Shown piece by piece: positions 1 through 7,190 of a stretch of 64,000 bases of DNA. Made by a program: the position numbers and the translations under genes. Source of the stretch: Phocaeicola_A sp045647865 (GTDB taxonomy: Bacteria; Bacteroidota; Bacteroidia; Bacteroidales; Bacteroidaceae); the NCBI GenBank assembly GCA_045647865.1, contig JAZRMW010000002.1, positions 1 to 64,000 of the forward strand, in the 5' to 3' direction. The first letter of the stretch is position 1. Every line of letters begins with the position of its first letter. The notes beneath the pieces are model-generated. The model worked only from the letters and a program-made list of their open reading frames with translations. It searched no databases and was not told the origin of the DNA.

Positions 1-1
1 T

Positions 2-103
2 ATGTGTCTGTCTGAATCAAGTATGGATTACACAAAGTTCATTGAGCGGACACATAGGTTTCCCTTACGGTTTCCTCTTATAAAAGCAATTCAAACACAA
101 TAA
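2..103 (+). other. Open frame at the left edge, possible gene tail
   Basis: The frame starting at base 2 is open from the window edge to a TAA at 101-103 (33 codons, basic C-terminus ending IKAIQTQ). It could be the 3' end of a gene that starts outside the window, or chance. No family is recognisable in so short a stretch. Confidence 0.2.
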
Positions 104-165
104 ATAAGTAAAAATATGGTTTTAAAGAAAAGAAGCAAAGGTAACATAAAAACGAAAAGAAAAAA

Positions 166-690
166 ATGGTGGGCAAACTGATTTTCAGAATCATGACATT
201 ATGCATGGTAATGCTATGTTGCCATGCTTGTGTCGATACATCTGCGTTCATAGACATTGAACATCCATTCATCTGCTTTGTAAACCAAAGTGATGACACT
301 GTATGGGTAGAAATGAAGAACTCAAGAGAAATAACTTTTACTTTCAACAGGCCAATTGAAGATTCACTATTCTATGGAATGACTCAAGCCATCCAGCCGA
401 ACTCAATGGCACAAATGAAAGCTGAGTATTTTCCATATTGGGAAGAATACCATTATGATGGTTCGTATGTAAAAGATACTGCATCATTTATTGCTAGAGT
501 CTTCGTTATGGATTCGTGTGCTCCAACAAACATCAAGTACGCACTCAACCATATATATTACGAATCAGACAGTATTCAAGTGATAAACACTCTTAAAGAA
601 TTTGAGAAGAAGCATTTATTGCTGAAGAAATGGTACTCAAGAGAGGAGCTTGACAGTATGAACTGGACTATTGTATATCCGCAAAAATAA
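166..690 (+). CDS. Putative lipoprotein, tandem paralogue 1
   Basis: I do not recognise a named family. The 174-residue product has a hydrophobic N-terminus (FRIMTLCMVMLCCHAC) ending in cysteines, which fits a relaxed lipoprotein signal, so an envelope location is inferred. An alternative start is the in-frame ATG at 193. The body shares blocks with the next gene: FVN followed by a TVW-E type strand, a DSLF-G block, and a C-terminal block with WYSREELDSMNWTI. The two genes are six bases apart, in the same direction, and surely arose by duplication. GC is low, as in accessory genes. No catalytic motif is visible; the function is unknown. Confidence 0.75.
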   Translation: MVGKLIFRIMTLCMVMLCCHACVDTSAFIDIEHPFICFVNQSDDTVWVEMKNSREITFTFNRPIEDSLFYGMTQAIQPNSMAQMKAEYFPYWEEYHYDGSYVKDTASFIARVFVMDSCAPTNIKYALNHIYYESDSIQVINTLKEFEKKHLLLKKWYSREELDSMNWTIVYPQK

Positions 691-696
691 GACAAA

Positions 697-1167
697 ATGA
701 AAAGAACAAGTTTTTTAACGACACTATGCATATTAAGTCTTGCCATCATATTGACTGCATTTTCGTGTGGATCTATCGTATACAGTTACGAGAAAGGGTG
801 CAAGTATGAATACGGAGAACTCGTTGGGCATTCTGACATTCAATTTGTGAACCACACAGGAAAAACAATTTGGCTTGAATGGAATCCACGCTATCCGATG
901 GAAAGTTCAGACTCTTTGTTCTCGGGATTCCAAGTAAGGATAAAAGATTCATTCAACCTGATGCCTCTGAAAAGCGAATGTTGGGAAGGGGAACTCAGGA
1001 ATATTCCTTTCGTACGGATTTTCCTTTTCGATGCGCCCTACAACTCTATCAGCAACCATCCCGACAGCCTCCTGCGCTTTCAAAAGGAGCATCTGATAGA
1101 TATGCATTGGTACACCCAAAAGGAATTGGACAGTCTGAATTGGACGATTCATTACCCCACACGGTAA
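697..1167 (+). CDS. Putative lipoprotein, tandem paralogue 2
   Basis: A 156-residue product with a signal sequence (LSLAIILTAFSC, probable lipobox AFSC) and a soluble domain. It matches the gene just upstream along its length: FVNHTGKTIWLEW against FVNQSDDTVWVEM, SSDSLFSGF against EDSLFYGM, and WYTQKELDSLNWTIHYP against WYSREELDSMNWTIVYP. It is probably co-transcribed with its paralogue. A 124-codon frame overlapping its 3' half (879-1253) has no family features and is taken as a shadow. Function unknown; envelope lipoprotein inferred. Confidence 0.75.
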   Translation: MKRTSFLTTLCILSLAIILTAFSCGSIVYSYEKGCKYEYGELVGHSDIQFVNHTGKTIWLEWNPRYPMESSDSLFSGFQVRIKDSFNLMPLKSECWEGELRNIPFVRIFLFDAPYNSISNHPDSLLRFQKEHLIDMHWYTQKELDSLNWTIHYPTR

Positions 1168-1177
1168 ACAGAAGAAT

Positions 1178-1233
1178 GAAAGCGGCTCTGCCACCCCACG
1201 GAGTCGCTTTCAACCGACAACAAAGCCGCTTTC
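1178..1233. repeat. Inverted repeat after the lipoprotein pair
   Basis: GAAAGCGGCT at 1178-1187 and its exact reverse complement at 1224-1233 could form a hairpin just after the second lipoprotein gene. No T-run follows, so it is not a convincing intrinsic terminator. Confidence 0.4.
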
Positions 1234-1335
1234 AGACGCATCGTTATAGATGAACGGGCATATAGGCGCATCACAGATGCTGAGACTCAAAAGAGAGTGT
1301 ATCAAAAAAGTCGCTATCATAATGTCGTGCCTAAG

Positions 1336-1396
1336 GGAACGGAGTGAAGAATCTGTAAACATAAAGTGGATGTACTCAGATCCTTCGCGATGACAA
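1336..1396. repeat. REP-like imperfect palindrome
   Basis: GTGAAGAATCTG and CAGATCCTTCGCGATGAC face each other around an AT-rich centre, an imperfect palindrome of about 60 bp in the 386-bp spacer 1168-1553. The architecture resembles dispersed intergenic palindromes (REP-type) of Bacteroidales genomes; no second copy is obvious in this window. Confidence 0.4.
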
Positions 1397-1421
1397 TAAG
1401 TACTATAATAGTATGCATTTC

Positions 1422-1483
1422 TGAAGTGTTAACTCTGTTCGAGAACCCAACGAACACGGTTGAGGAACAGAGTTAACACTTCA
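1422..1483. repeat. Perfect 19-bp inverted repeat
   Basis: Bases 1422-1440 and 1465-1483 are perfect reverse complements (core GAAGTGTTAACTCTGTTC), around a 24-nt loop that contains a smaller AACC/GGTT pair. No T-run follows on either strand, so a protein-binding site, a cruciform or a small mobile remnant is as likely as a terminator. Confidence 0.75.
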
Positions 1484-1553
1484 AAAGAACAGAATATATA
1501 CTTTCCCGCCTACTAAATTTAAAAGAGGAAAGACCAATACTCTGAACAAAGTT

Positions 1554-2891
1554 CTATTTCGTATATAAGTCTATCGTCTCTTGAATGGCTTGTGTGCAGA
1601 CAGGGCAATAGACATCGATGCGGTGAAACCAGTTCATCATGCAATTCGGCCATGGACGATAGACTCCCTTTTGCAAATATCCCCCACCCTCATAGACTCC
1701 CAATGACCAAGGTTTCTTGGGATTGAAATCGGGAGAATCGGGGTTTTGCGGATTCAATTCCCAAGGAGTCTCTTTCACGGGAGTGGGCACGGGAGCATCC
1801 CCCAAAAGTTGTTTCCAACTCTTGGCTTCGAGGTTGGTCAATGTAGTAATATTCGGTTCCCAAGGCTCTACATCGCTGAAATAGAGGTCGCTCATCTCTA
1901 CTCCGCCAACATATTCATCGGCTAATCCGACGAACAGATGTCCCAATTCATGACTATAGGTTTTGCGCGTAGAGGCTCCGGGGATATCGGCTGCACTGAT
2001 GCCGTAAAAGTTATAAATTCCTCCACCTCCATACTTTTGGGAGTTTGTGAGGATATAGATGATTTCATAAGGCACATGAGCAGCCACGTCGAGTAGTGTC
2101 TGGTAATCCTCGGTCATCTGATAACGCTCAGAATCAAAGGTGTAGTAATGGGTCTTGAGCGCGGTATTCTTCCATTGGTGTTCACCAGGGATGGAAGTGC
2201 CCGACTCTTCACTGGGTGTCCATACGGCGCGGATATTGAACTTGTCGCGATGTTCGCTATAAGGGTGATAAGCCAAGATACCTTCGGCAAAGATACGGCA
2301 ATCATTGACAAACTTACCCTTCTCCTCCTCGGTGTAACCATCGGGGATAACCACAATATCCACACGCTTGGCGGGATTGCCTGTATAATGAATATCAACG
2401 GTACTTAACGTGGGATTGAACTTACGGATGAAGTAACTATCAACGTCTATCTCATGACTGAACTTGAGATGCAATTTGCCGGTACGATTTTCGCGTGTAT
2501 AAATCTCCACCACGACATCTTTCTTCGGATAAGGAAAGACAAGCCCTTCGGGCATAGCCTTGGGAGTACTCTTTGCTTCGGGAGTCGTTTGCCATTCGTT
2601 GAAGAGAGAGTTGAAGCCACGTGAGTAGATAACCGTTCCTGTAGCCTTATCCTTCACCTTGAAGAAGTGGTTGCCGACATTCCGCGTCTCTATCAAGTAG
2701 TTTTTGTTTCCGGCCCAATAGGGTTCTTCGATCACCTCGTCCACAAAGAAGTATTCGCTGGTGGCACTTCCGGCATGAAAATAGTCGAAGCGCATGGTTT
2801 TGTGGAGAAAATAGTCGTCAAAGTTCACTTGGGCACCGCCCGCCAATGTAACAAGGCTCATGAGTGCAAACAGGGCATTTCGTAAATTCAT
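1554..2891 (-). CDS. Secreted peptidase, M64 (IgA peptidase) family
   Basis: A 445-residue zinc metallopeptidase of MEROPS family M64. A signal peptide (ALFALMSLVTLAGGAQ) is followed by a beta-rich N-terminal domain (about 22-160) and the peptidase domain. The metzincin-like zinc site HELGHLFVGLADE begins near residue 314, with the histidines as ligands and the Glu as general base. VVIPDGYT, near 190, is also typical of the family. The family is named after a clostridial IgA protease, but most members in gut Bacteroidales have no known substrate. It stands alone on the minus strand. The ATG at 2891 is directly followed by a good signal peptide, which supports the start. Confidence 0.9.
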   Translation of the reverse strand: MNLRNALFALMSLVTLAGGAQVNFDDYFLHKTMRFDYFHAGSATSEYFFVDEVIEEPYWAGNKNYLIETRNVGNHFFKVKDKATGTVIYSRGFNSLFNEWQTTPEAKSTPKAMPEGLVFPYPKKDVVVEIYTRENRTGKLHLKFSHEIDVDSYFIRKFNPTLSTVDIHYTGNPAKRVDIVVIPDGYTEEEKGKFVNDCRIFAEGILAYHPYSEHRDKFNIRAVWTPSEESGTSIPGEHQWKNTALKTHYYTFDSERYQMTEDYQTLLDVAAHVPYEIIYILTNSQKYGGGGIYNFYGISAADIPGASTRKTYSHELGHLFVGLADEYVGGVEMSDLYFSDVEPWEPNITTLTNLEAKSWKQLLGDAPVPTPVKETPWELNPQNPDSPDFNPKKPWSLGVYEGGGYLQKGVYRPWPNCMMNWFHRIDVYCPVCTQAIQETIDLYTK

Positions 2892-2902
2892 ATAGGCTGA
2901 TA

Positions 2903-2950
2903 TTTTTTTTCAAGTGGGAGAAAAATATTTTTCAGGTAGGAGAAAAAAAA
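2903..2950. repeat. Dispersed repeat, copy A
   Basis: A T8 run, a GGGAGAAAAATA block and the palindrome GAAAAATATTTTTC are combined here. The same blocks recur at 33939-33997 in a different order. Intergenic, between the M64 gene and the tRNA terminator. Confidence 0.45.
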
Positions 2951-2979
2951 AGTTGTGTCAATGGATGGTTGACACAACT
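2942..2979 (-). terminator. Intrinsic terminator of tRNA-Pro
   Basis: An 11-bp perfect stem (AGTTGTGTCAA paired with TTGACACAACT, 2951-2979) is followed on the minus strand by a run of nine T (2942-2950). It lies about 20 nt after the tRNA 3' end. Confidence 0.85.
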
Positions 2980-2999
2980 CTTTGCTTCTTCATTTTTCG

Positions 3000-3074
3000 T
3001 CGGGGTAGCGGGATTCGAACCCACGACCCCCTGCTCCCAAAGCAGGTGCGCTAACCGGACTGCGCTACACCCCG
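3000..3074 (-). tRNA. tRNA-Pro (anticodon TGG)
   Basis: On the minus strand the sequence folds as a full cloverleaf. The acceptor arm starts CGGGGTG and pairs with TACCCCG; the T-loop is GGTTCGAATCC; the anticodon stem CCTGC/GCAGG encloses the loop TTTGGGA, giving anticodon TGG (proline). The 3' CCA is not encoded. It has its own promoter and terminator. Confidence 0.97.
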
Positions 3075-3101
3075 AAACGGTGCTTCATCTGAAAAGCGCT
3101 G

Positions 3102-3132
3102 CAAAGGTACTGCTTTTTTTTGATTTGCCAAA
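3102..3132 (-). promoter_or_regulatory. Promoter of tRNA-Pro
   Basis: The minus strand carries TACCTTTG (complement of 3102-3109) and TTTG (complement of 3129-3132) separated by 19 bp, an exact match to the Bacteroidetes TTTG-N19-TAnnTTTG promoter. Confidence 0.85.
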
Positions 3133-3160
3133 CTTTTCGAGCATTTTTTCACATAGAGTG

Positions 3161-3191
3161 TTTGTAGAGTGGAAAACATTGCGTAATTTTG
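3161..3191 (+). promoter_or_regulatory. Promoter of aspS
   Basis: TTTG at 3161-3164, 19 bp, then TAATTTTG at 3184-3191: a full-consensus primary sigma factor promoter. It predicts a leader of about 115 nt, rich in repeated ATAATTC-type words, before the aspS ATG. Confidence 0.85.
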
Positions 3192-3311
3192 CAGAGTAAA
3201 AGAGTGACGGGCTACGAGTGACGAGTTCTCATCAGGTTCGTAGTCAGAATTTATAATTCACAATTAGAAAACATTCATAATTCAGAATTTATAATTCATA
3301 ATTAATAAAAT

Positions 3312-5069
3312 ATGTACAGAACGAATACATGTGGAGAGCTTCGTCTCTCTGATGCAGGAAAGAGTGTGACACTGTCCGGATGGGTACAGCGCGCACGTAA
3401 GATGGGTGGTATGACTTTCGTTGATTTACGCGACCGTTATGGAATCACCCAGCTTGTGTTCAACGAAGAAATCAATGCTGAACTTTGCGAAAGAGCCAAT
3501 AAATTGGGTCGCGAATACGTCATCCAAGTGACAGGTGAGGTGAACGAGCGCTCAAACAAGAACATGAATATCCCCACAGGAGAGATTGAAATCATCGTCA
3601 GCCAATTGACGGTACTCAACTCATCTGTAACCCCTCCCTTCACCATTGAGGACAACTCCGACGGTGGCGACGACATCCGTATGAAGTACCGCTACCTCGA
3701 CCTTCGTCGTCCTTGCGTGCGCGAAAATTTGGAGTTGCGTCATCGCATGACTATGGAAGTGCGCCGTTACCTCGACAGCAAGGGTTTCCTCGAAATTGAA
3801 ACTCCCATGCTTGTGGGTTCTACCCCTGAGGGTGCACGTGACTTCGTGGTGCCCAGCCGCATGAATCCGGGACAATTCTATGCCCTTCCCCAAAGTCCTC
3901 AGACATTGAAGCAGCTCCTCATGGTGAGCGGTATGGACAGATATTTCCAAATCGTAAAATGTTTCCGCGACGAAGACCTTCGCGCCGACCGCCAACCCGA
4001 ATTCACCCAAATCGACTGTGAGATGAGCTTCGTGGAGCAAGAGGATGTCATCTCTACCTTTGAAGGTATGGCCAAGCACCTGTTCAAGGAATTGCGCGGT
4101 GTGGAGTTGACCGAGCCGTTCATGCGTATGCCGTGGGCCGATGCCATGAAGTACTATGGTAGCGACAAACCCGACCTCCGCTTCGGCATGAAGTTTGTAG
4201 AACTGATGGACATCATGAAGGGACACGGTTTCCCCGTATTCGACAGTGCAGAGTACATCGGAGGTATCTGTGCGGAAGGTGCAGCCACCTACACCCGCAA
4301 GCAGCTCGACCAGTTGACAGACTTCGTGAAGCGTCCACAAATCGGAGCCAAAGGCATGGTGTATGCCCGCGTAGAAGCCGATGGAAACGTAAAGTCAAGT
4401 GTAGATAAATTCTATTCTCAAGAGGTGCTCCAACAGATGAAAGAAGCCTTTGGCGCCAAGCCGGGTGACCTCATCCTCATCTTGAGTGGCGACGATGCCA
4501 TGAAAACCCGCAAGCAATTGTGCGAACTCCGCCTCGAGATGGGCCGCCAACTCGGTTTGCGCGACAAGAACAAGTTCGTATGCCTCTGGGTTGTTGACTT
4601 CCCCATGTTTGAATGGAGCGAAGAGGAAGGTCGCTTGATGGCCATGCACCACCCCTTCACTCATCCGAAAGAAGAGGATATCCCCTTGCTCGATACTGAC
4701 CCGGCAGCCGTACGTGCTGATGCCTACGACATGGTAGTGAACGGCGTGGAAGTGGGCGGTGGCTCTATCCGTATCCACGATGCACACCCCCAAGCCAAGA
4801 TGTTTGAAATCCTCGGCTACACACCGGAGAAGGCACAAGAGCAGTTCGGCTTCCTGATGAACGCCTTCAAGTATGGTGCTCCCCCTCACGGAGGTCTTGC
4901 CTATGGTCTCGACCGTTGGGTATCGCTCTTCGCCGGACTCGACAGTATCCGCGACTGCATCGCCTTCCCCAAAAACAATAGCGGACGCGATGTGATGCTG
5001 GATGCACCTGCAGCACTGGATCAGAAGCAACTCGATGAGTTGAACCTTGCGATTGACATTAAGGAGTAA
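3312..5069 (+). CDS. aspS: Aspartyl-tRNA synthetase
   Basis: Charges tRNA-Asp with aspartate in the cytoplasm (class II aminoacyl-tRNA synthetase). The 585-residue product is of normal bacterial length. The N-terminal OB-fold anticodon domain (about 1-105, LSGWVQRARKMGG) is followed by the class II core: motif 1 around the EIETPMLVGSTPEGARDF stretch, motif 2 FRDEDLRADRQPEFTQID, a GAD insertion, and motif 3 GLAYGLDRW near residue 533. MYRTNTCGELRLS at the start is typical of the family. Monocistronic: a consensus promoter stands upstream and a strong terminator downstream. Confidence 0.98.
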   Translation: MYRTNTCGELRLSDAGKSVTLSGWVQRARKMGGMTFVDLRDRYGITQLVFNEEINAELCERANKLGREYVIQVTGEVNERSNKNMNIPTGEIEIIVSQLTVLNSSVTPPFTIEDNSDGGDDIRMKYRYLDLRRPCVRENLELRHRMTMEVRRYLDSKGFLEIETPMLVGSTPEGARDFVVPSRMNPGQFYALPQSPQTLKQLLMVSGMDRYFQIVKCFRDEDLRADRQPEFTQIDCEMSFVEQEDVISTFEGMAKHLFKELRGVELTEPFMRMPWADAMKYYGSDKPDLRFGMKFVELMDIMKGHGFPVFDSAEYIGGICAEGAATYTRKQLDQLTDFVKRPQIGAKGMVYARVEADGNVKSSVDKFYSQEVLQQMKEAFGAKPGDLILILSGDDAMKTRKQLCELRLEMGRQLGLRDKNKFVCLWVVDFPMFEWSEEEGRLMAMHHPFTHPKEEDIPLLDTDPAAVRADAYDMVVNGVEVGGGSIRIHDAHPQAKMFEILGYTPEKAQEQFGFLMNAFKYGAPPHGGLAYGLDRWVSLFAGLDSIRDCIAFPKNNSGRDVMLDAPAALDQKQLDELNLAIDIKE

Positions 5070-5107
5070 AAGACTATCTCCTTATACATTATTATATATA
5101 AGTAAGA

Positions 5108-5179
5108 ATTACGCAGATTGCATGAAAAGAGATAAGATTTTTATCATTTCATCATGCAATCTGCGTAATCTTTCTTTTT
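5108..5179 (+). terminator. Terminator after aspS
   Basis: A perfect 17-bp stem (5108-5124 with 5153-5169) encloses a loop with its own GATAA/TTATC pairing and is followed by TTTCTTTTT. Confidence 0.85.
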
Positions 5180-5262
5180 AGGAATCTCTATAGATACTAA
5201 TCTTTTTTTACGTTAAAGAGATAAAACCTACAGCAAACATAGGAAATATGGAGGATTATTCG

Positions 5263-5270
5263 TAATTTTG
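5263..5270 (+). promoter_or_regulatory. -7 box before the ThiE-like gene
   Basis: TAATTTTG matches TAnnTTTG, 27 bp before the start codon. No clear -33 TTTG is present. Confidence 0.6.
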
Positions 5271-5297
5271 CACTCAAATTAGTCCATCATATAGGAT

Positions 5298-5906
5298 ATG
5301 AAGCTGATATTAATAACACCTCCGAAATTTTTCATCGAGGAAGACAAGATATTGACAACGCTGTTTGAAGAAGGGTTGGATATTCTACATCTGAGAAAGC
5401 CTGATACATCTCCCATGTATTCAGAGCGTTTGTTGACCCTTATACCCCATCAATACCATAAGCGTATTGTTACACATGATCATTTCTACTTGAAAGAAGA
5501 GTTTAATCTGATGGGGATTCACCTGAATAACAGGAATCCGAATATCCCATTGAACTACAAAGGGCACGTCAGTTGTTCATGTCACTCTATGGAGGAAGTA
5601 AAACAGAAAAAAGGGCATTTCAACTATGTATTCATGAGTCCCATATTCGACAGTATCTCCAAAAAGGATTATCTCAGCAATTTTTCTGAAGAAGATTTGA
5701 AAAAAGCTTCCAAAGACGGACTCATAGACAAAAAAGTCATTGCCTTGGGAGGTATCAGTACTGAAAATATCCGCACCATCAAAAAATATGGTTTCGGAGG
5801 TGCTGCTATCTTAGGAGATATTTGGGATCGCTTTGATGAACACGAAACCATTGATTACACCGAAGTCATACGCCGCTTCAAACAACTGAAGAAATTGGCA
5901 GACTAA
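5298..5906 (+). CDS. Thiamine phosphate synthase-like (ThiE/TenI family) protein
   Basis: A 202-residue TIM-barrel protein of the ThiE/TenI superfamily. Recognisable blocks are the N-terminal strand LILITPPKFF, DILHLRKPD, GIHLNNRN, the YVFMSPIFDSISKKDY segment, and the phosphate-binding region ALGGIS with GFGGAAILGDIW. ThiE joins HMP-PP and thiazole phosphate; TenI-like paralogues act as thiazole tautomerases or have no proven activity. This copy stands alone, not in a thi operon, and is shorter and more divergent than typical ThiE, so it may be a paralogue rather than the main synthase. Its -7 box lies just upstream; prs follows with its own promoter. Confidence 0.8.
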   Translation: MKLILITPPKFFIEEDKILTTLFEEGLDILHLRKPDTSPMYSERLLTLIPHQYHKRIVTHDHFYLKEEFNLMGIHLNNRNPNIPLNYKGHVSCSCHSMEEVKQKKGHFNYVFMSPIFDSISKKDYLSNFSEEDLKKASKDGLIDKKVIALGGISTENIRTIKKYGFGGAAILGDIWDRFDEHETIDYTEVIRRFKQLKKLAD

Positions 5907-5933
5907 AAGAGGTGGAAATCAAAATATATTTCA

Positions 5934-5941
5934 TACCTTTG
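5934..5941 (+). promoter_or_regulatory. -7 box of prs
   Basis: TACCTTTG matches TAnnTTTG, 41 bp before the preferred prs start at 5983. It lies downstream of the GTG-free region and shows that prs need not be read with the preceding gene. Confidence 0.65.
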
Positions 5942-5982
5942 CAGAAAATTAAGAAAACCACGTTTAAGTGACTACTGATAAC

Positions 5983-6921
5983 ATGAACGAAAAAGCATCT
6001 TACATGGTATTCTCGGGTACAAAATCGAGATACCTTGCCGAGAAAATATGTGCGAGTCTCGGATGCAAATTAGGCAATCTGAATATTATGCATTTTGCCG
6101 ACGGCGAATTTGCCGTATCGTATGAGGAATCTATCCGCGGACGCGATGTATTTCTTGTACAATCGACTTTCCCCAATTCAGACAATCTCATGGAACTGCT
6201 CTTGATGATTGACGCGGCCAAACGTGCATCAGCCAAGAGTATTGTTGCCGTTATCCCCTATTTCGGTTGGGCGCGTCAGGACCGCAAGGACAAGCCTCGT
6301 GTATCCATTGGTGCCAAATTGATAGCAGATATCTTGAGCGTAGCAGGCATCGACCGTCTCATCACGATGGATCTTCATGCCGATCAGATTCAAGGATTCT
6401 TTGACATCCCCGTTGACCATCTCTATGCCAGCGGTGTATTTGTCCCTTATATCGAATCTCTGAAACTTGACAATTTGGTAATTGCGGCTCCCGATGTTGG
6501 TGGTTCAAAACGTGCAAGTACTTATGCCAAGTATTTCAACGTACCTCTCGTACTTTGTAACAAGCAGCGTCTCAAAGCCAACGAAGTGGCATCCATGCAA
6601 ATCATTGGTGACGTGAAAGGAAAGAACGTAGTACTACTCGACGACATGGTGGACACTGCCGGCACAATTACCAAAGCTGCAGACATCATGATGGAAGCTG
6701 GAGCAAACAGTGTACGTGCCATTGCATCACATTGTGTCATGTCAGGTCCTGCCAGCGACCGTGTACAGGAATCAGCACTTGAGGAAATGGTATTTACAGA
6801 CAGTATCCCCTACTCCAACGGTTGTGCCAAAGTTAAGCAATTGAGCATTGCCGACATGTTTGCCGAAACAATCCGCCGCGTTGAAGAGAACGAAAGCATC
6901 AGTTCACAATACATTATTTAA
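5983..6921 (+). CDS. prs: Ribose-phosphate pyrophosphokinase
   Basis: Makes PRPP from ribose 5-phosphate and ATP for purine, pyrimidine, NAD and histidine synthesis. The 312-residue product has the class I hallmarks: YFGWARQDRK (ATP loop), the divalent-metal helix TMDLHADQIQGFFDIPVDHL, and the PRPP-binding loop VVLLDDMVDTAGT. I prefer the ATG at 5983 (MNEKASYMVFSG), which matches the usual N-terminus, over an in-frame GTG at 5968. A -7 box at 5934 and a terminator at 6949 mark it as monocistronic. Confidence 0.96.
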   Translation: MNEKASYMVFSGTKSRYLAEKICASLGCKLGNLNIMHFADGEFAVSYEESIRGRDVFLVQSTFPNSDNLMELLLMIDAAKRASAKSIVAVIPYFGWARQDRKDKPRVSIGAKLIADILSVAGIDRLITMDLHADQIQGFFDIPVDHLYASGVFVPYIESLKLDNLVIAAPDVGGSKRASTYAKYFNVPLVLCNKQRLKANEVASMQIIGDVKGKNVVLLDDMVDTAGTITKAADIMMEAGANSVRAIASHCVMSGPASDRVQESALEEMVFTDSIPYSNGCAKVKQLSIADMFAETIRRVEENESISSQYII

Positions 6922-6948
6922 GGATAAAGAATATTAGAGATAAGAAAG

Positions 6949-6995
6949 AAAGAGTGAAGCGTCTATCATTGGATGTTTCACTCTTTGTCTTTTTT
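6949..6995 (+). terminator. Terminator after prs
   Basis: AGAGTGAA and TTCACTCT form a stem around about 18 nt, followed by TTTGTCTTTTTT. Confidence 0.75.
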
Positions 6996-6997
6996 AC

Positions 6998-7075
6998 GCA
7001 GCTAGCTGCATCTGTCATCCCAGCTAGCTGCATCAACAATTACAGCTAGCTGCAACCGTCCACGCAGCTAGCTGC
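6998..7075. repeat. Array of four 22-bp-spaced palindromes (CAGCTAGCTG)
   Basis: The palindrome CAGCTAGCTGCA starts at 6999, 7021, 7043 and 7065, an exact 22-bp period. The 9-10 bp between units are not conserved. It lies between the terminators of the convergent genes prs and the PL11 lyase. Not a CRISPR array: the units are too short and the spacers only about 9 bp. See the matching arrays at 28173 and 59383. Confidence 0.9.
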
Positions 7076-7134
7076 ATTTTTAAAGTGTACACACTTTTAT
7101 AAAAATCTCCCTATGCTGACAATCATAAGAGATG

Positions 7135-7160
7135 CAAAAAGGGCATCCGATTGGATGCCC
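7135..7160 (-). terminator. Terminator of the PL11 gene
   Basis: GGGCATCC-GATT-GGATGCCC (7141-7160) is an 8-bp perfect stem, followed on the minus strand by TTTTT. It lies 31 bp after the PL11 stop codon. Confidence 0.85.
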
Positions 7161-7190
7161 TTCATGTACGAATCACTGTTTCATGTGTTT

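Noticed and set aside
879..1253. 124-codon ORF overlapping the second lipoprotein
   Set aside because: Out-of-frame reading of the 3' half of a gene that has a clear paralogue in the correct frame.
2864..3199. 111-codon plus-strand ORF over the tRNA-Pro gene
   Set aside because: It reads through the antisense of a tRNA and its terminator.
3621..4340. 239-codon minus-strand ORF inside aspS
   Set aside because: It is antisense to a fully conserved gene, has a histidine/valine-rich composition typical of a shadow frame, and no promoter.
4395..5030. 211-codon minus-strand ORF inside aspS
   Set aside because: Shadow of the aspS coding frame; no family features.
5968..5982. GTG start of prs
   Set aside because: The ATG five codons later matches the family N-terminus (NEKASYMVFSG) and is the commoner start type.
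6998..7075. CRISPR array
   Set aside because: Repeat units of 12-13 bp with spacers of about 9 bp and no cas genes; the fixed spacing of palindromes is a different architecture.
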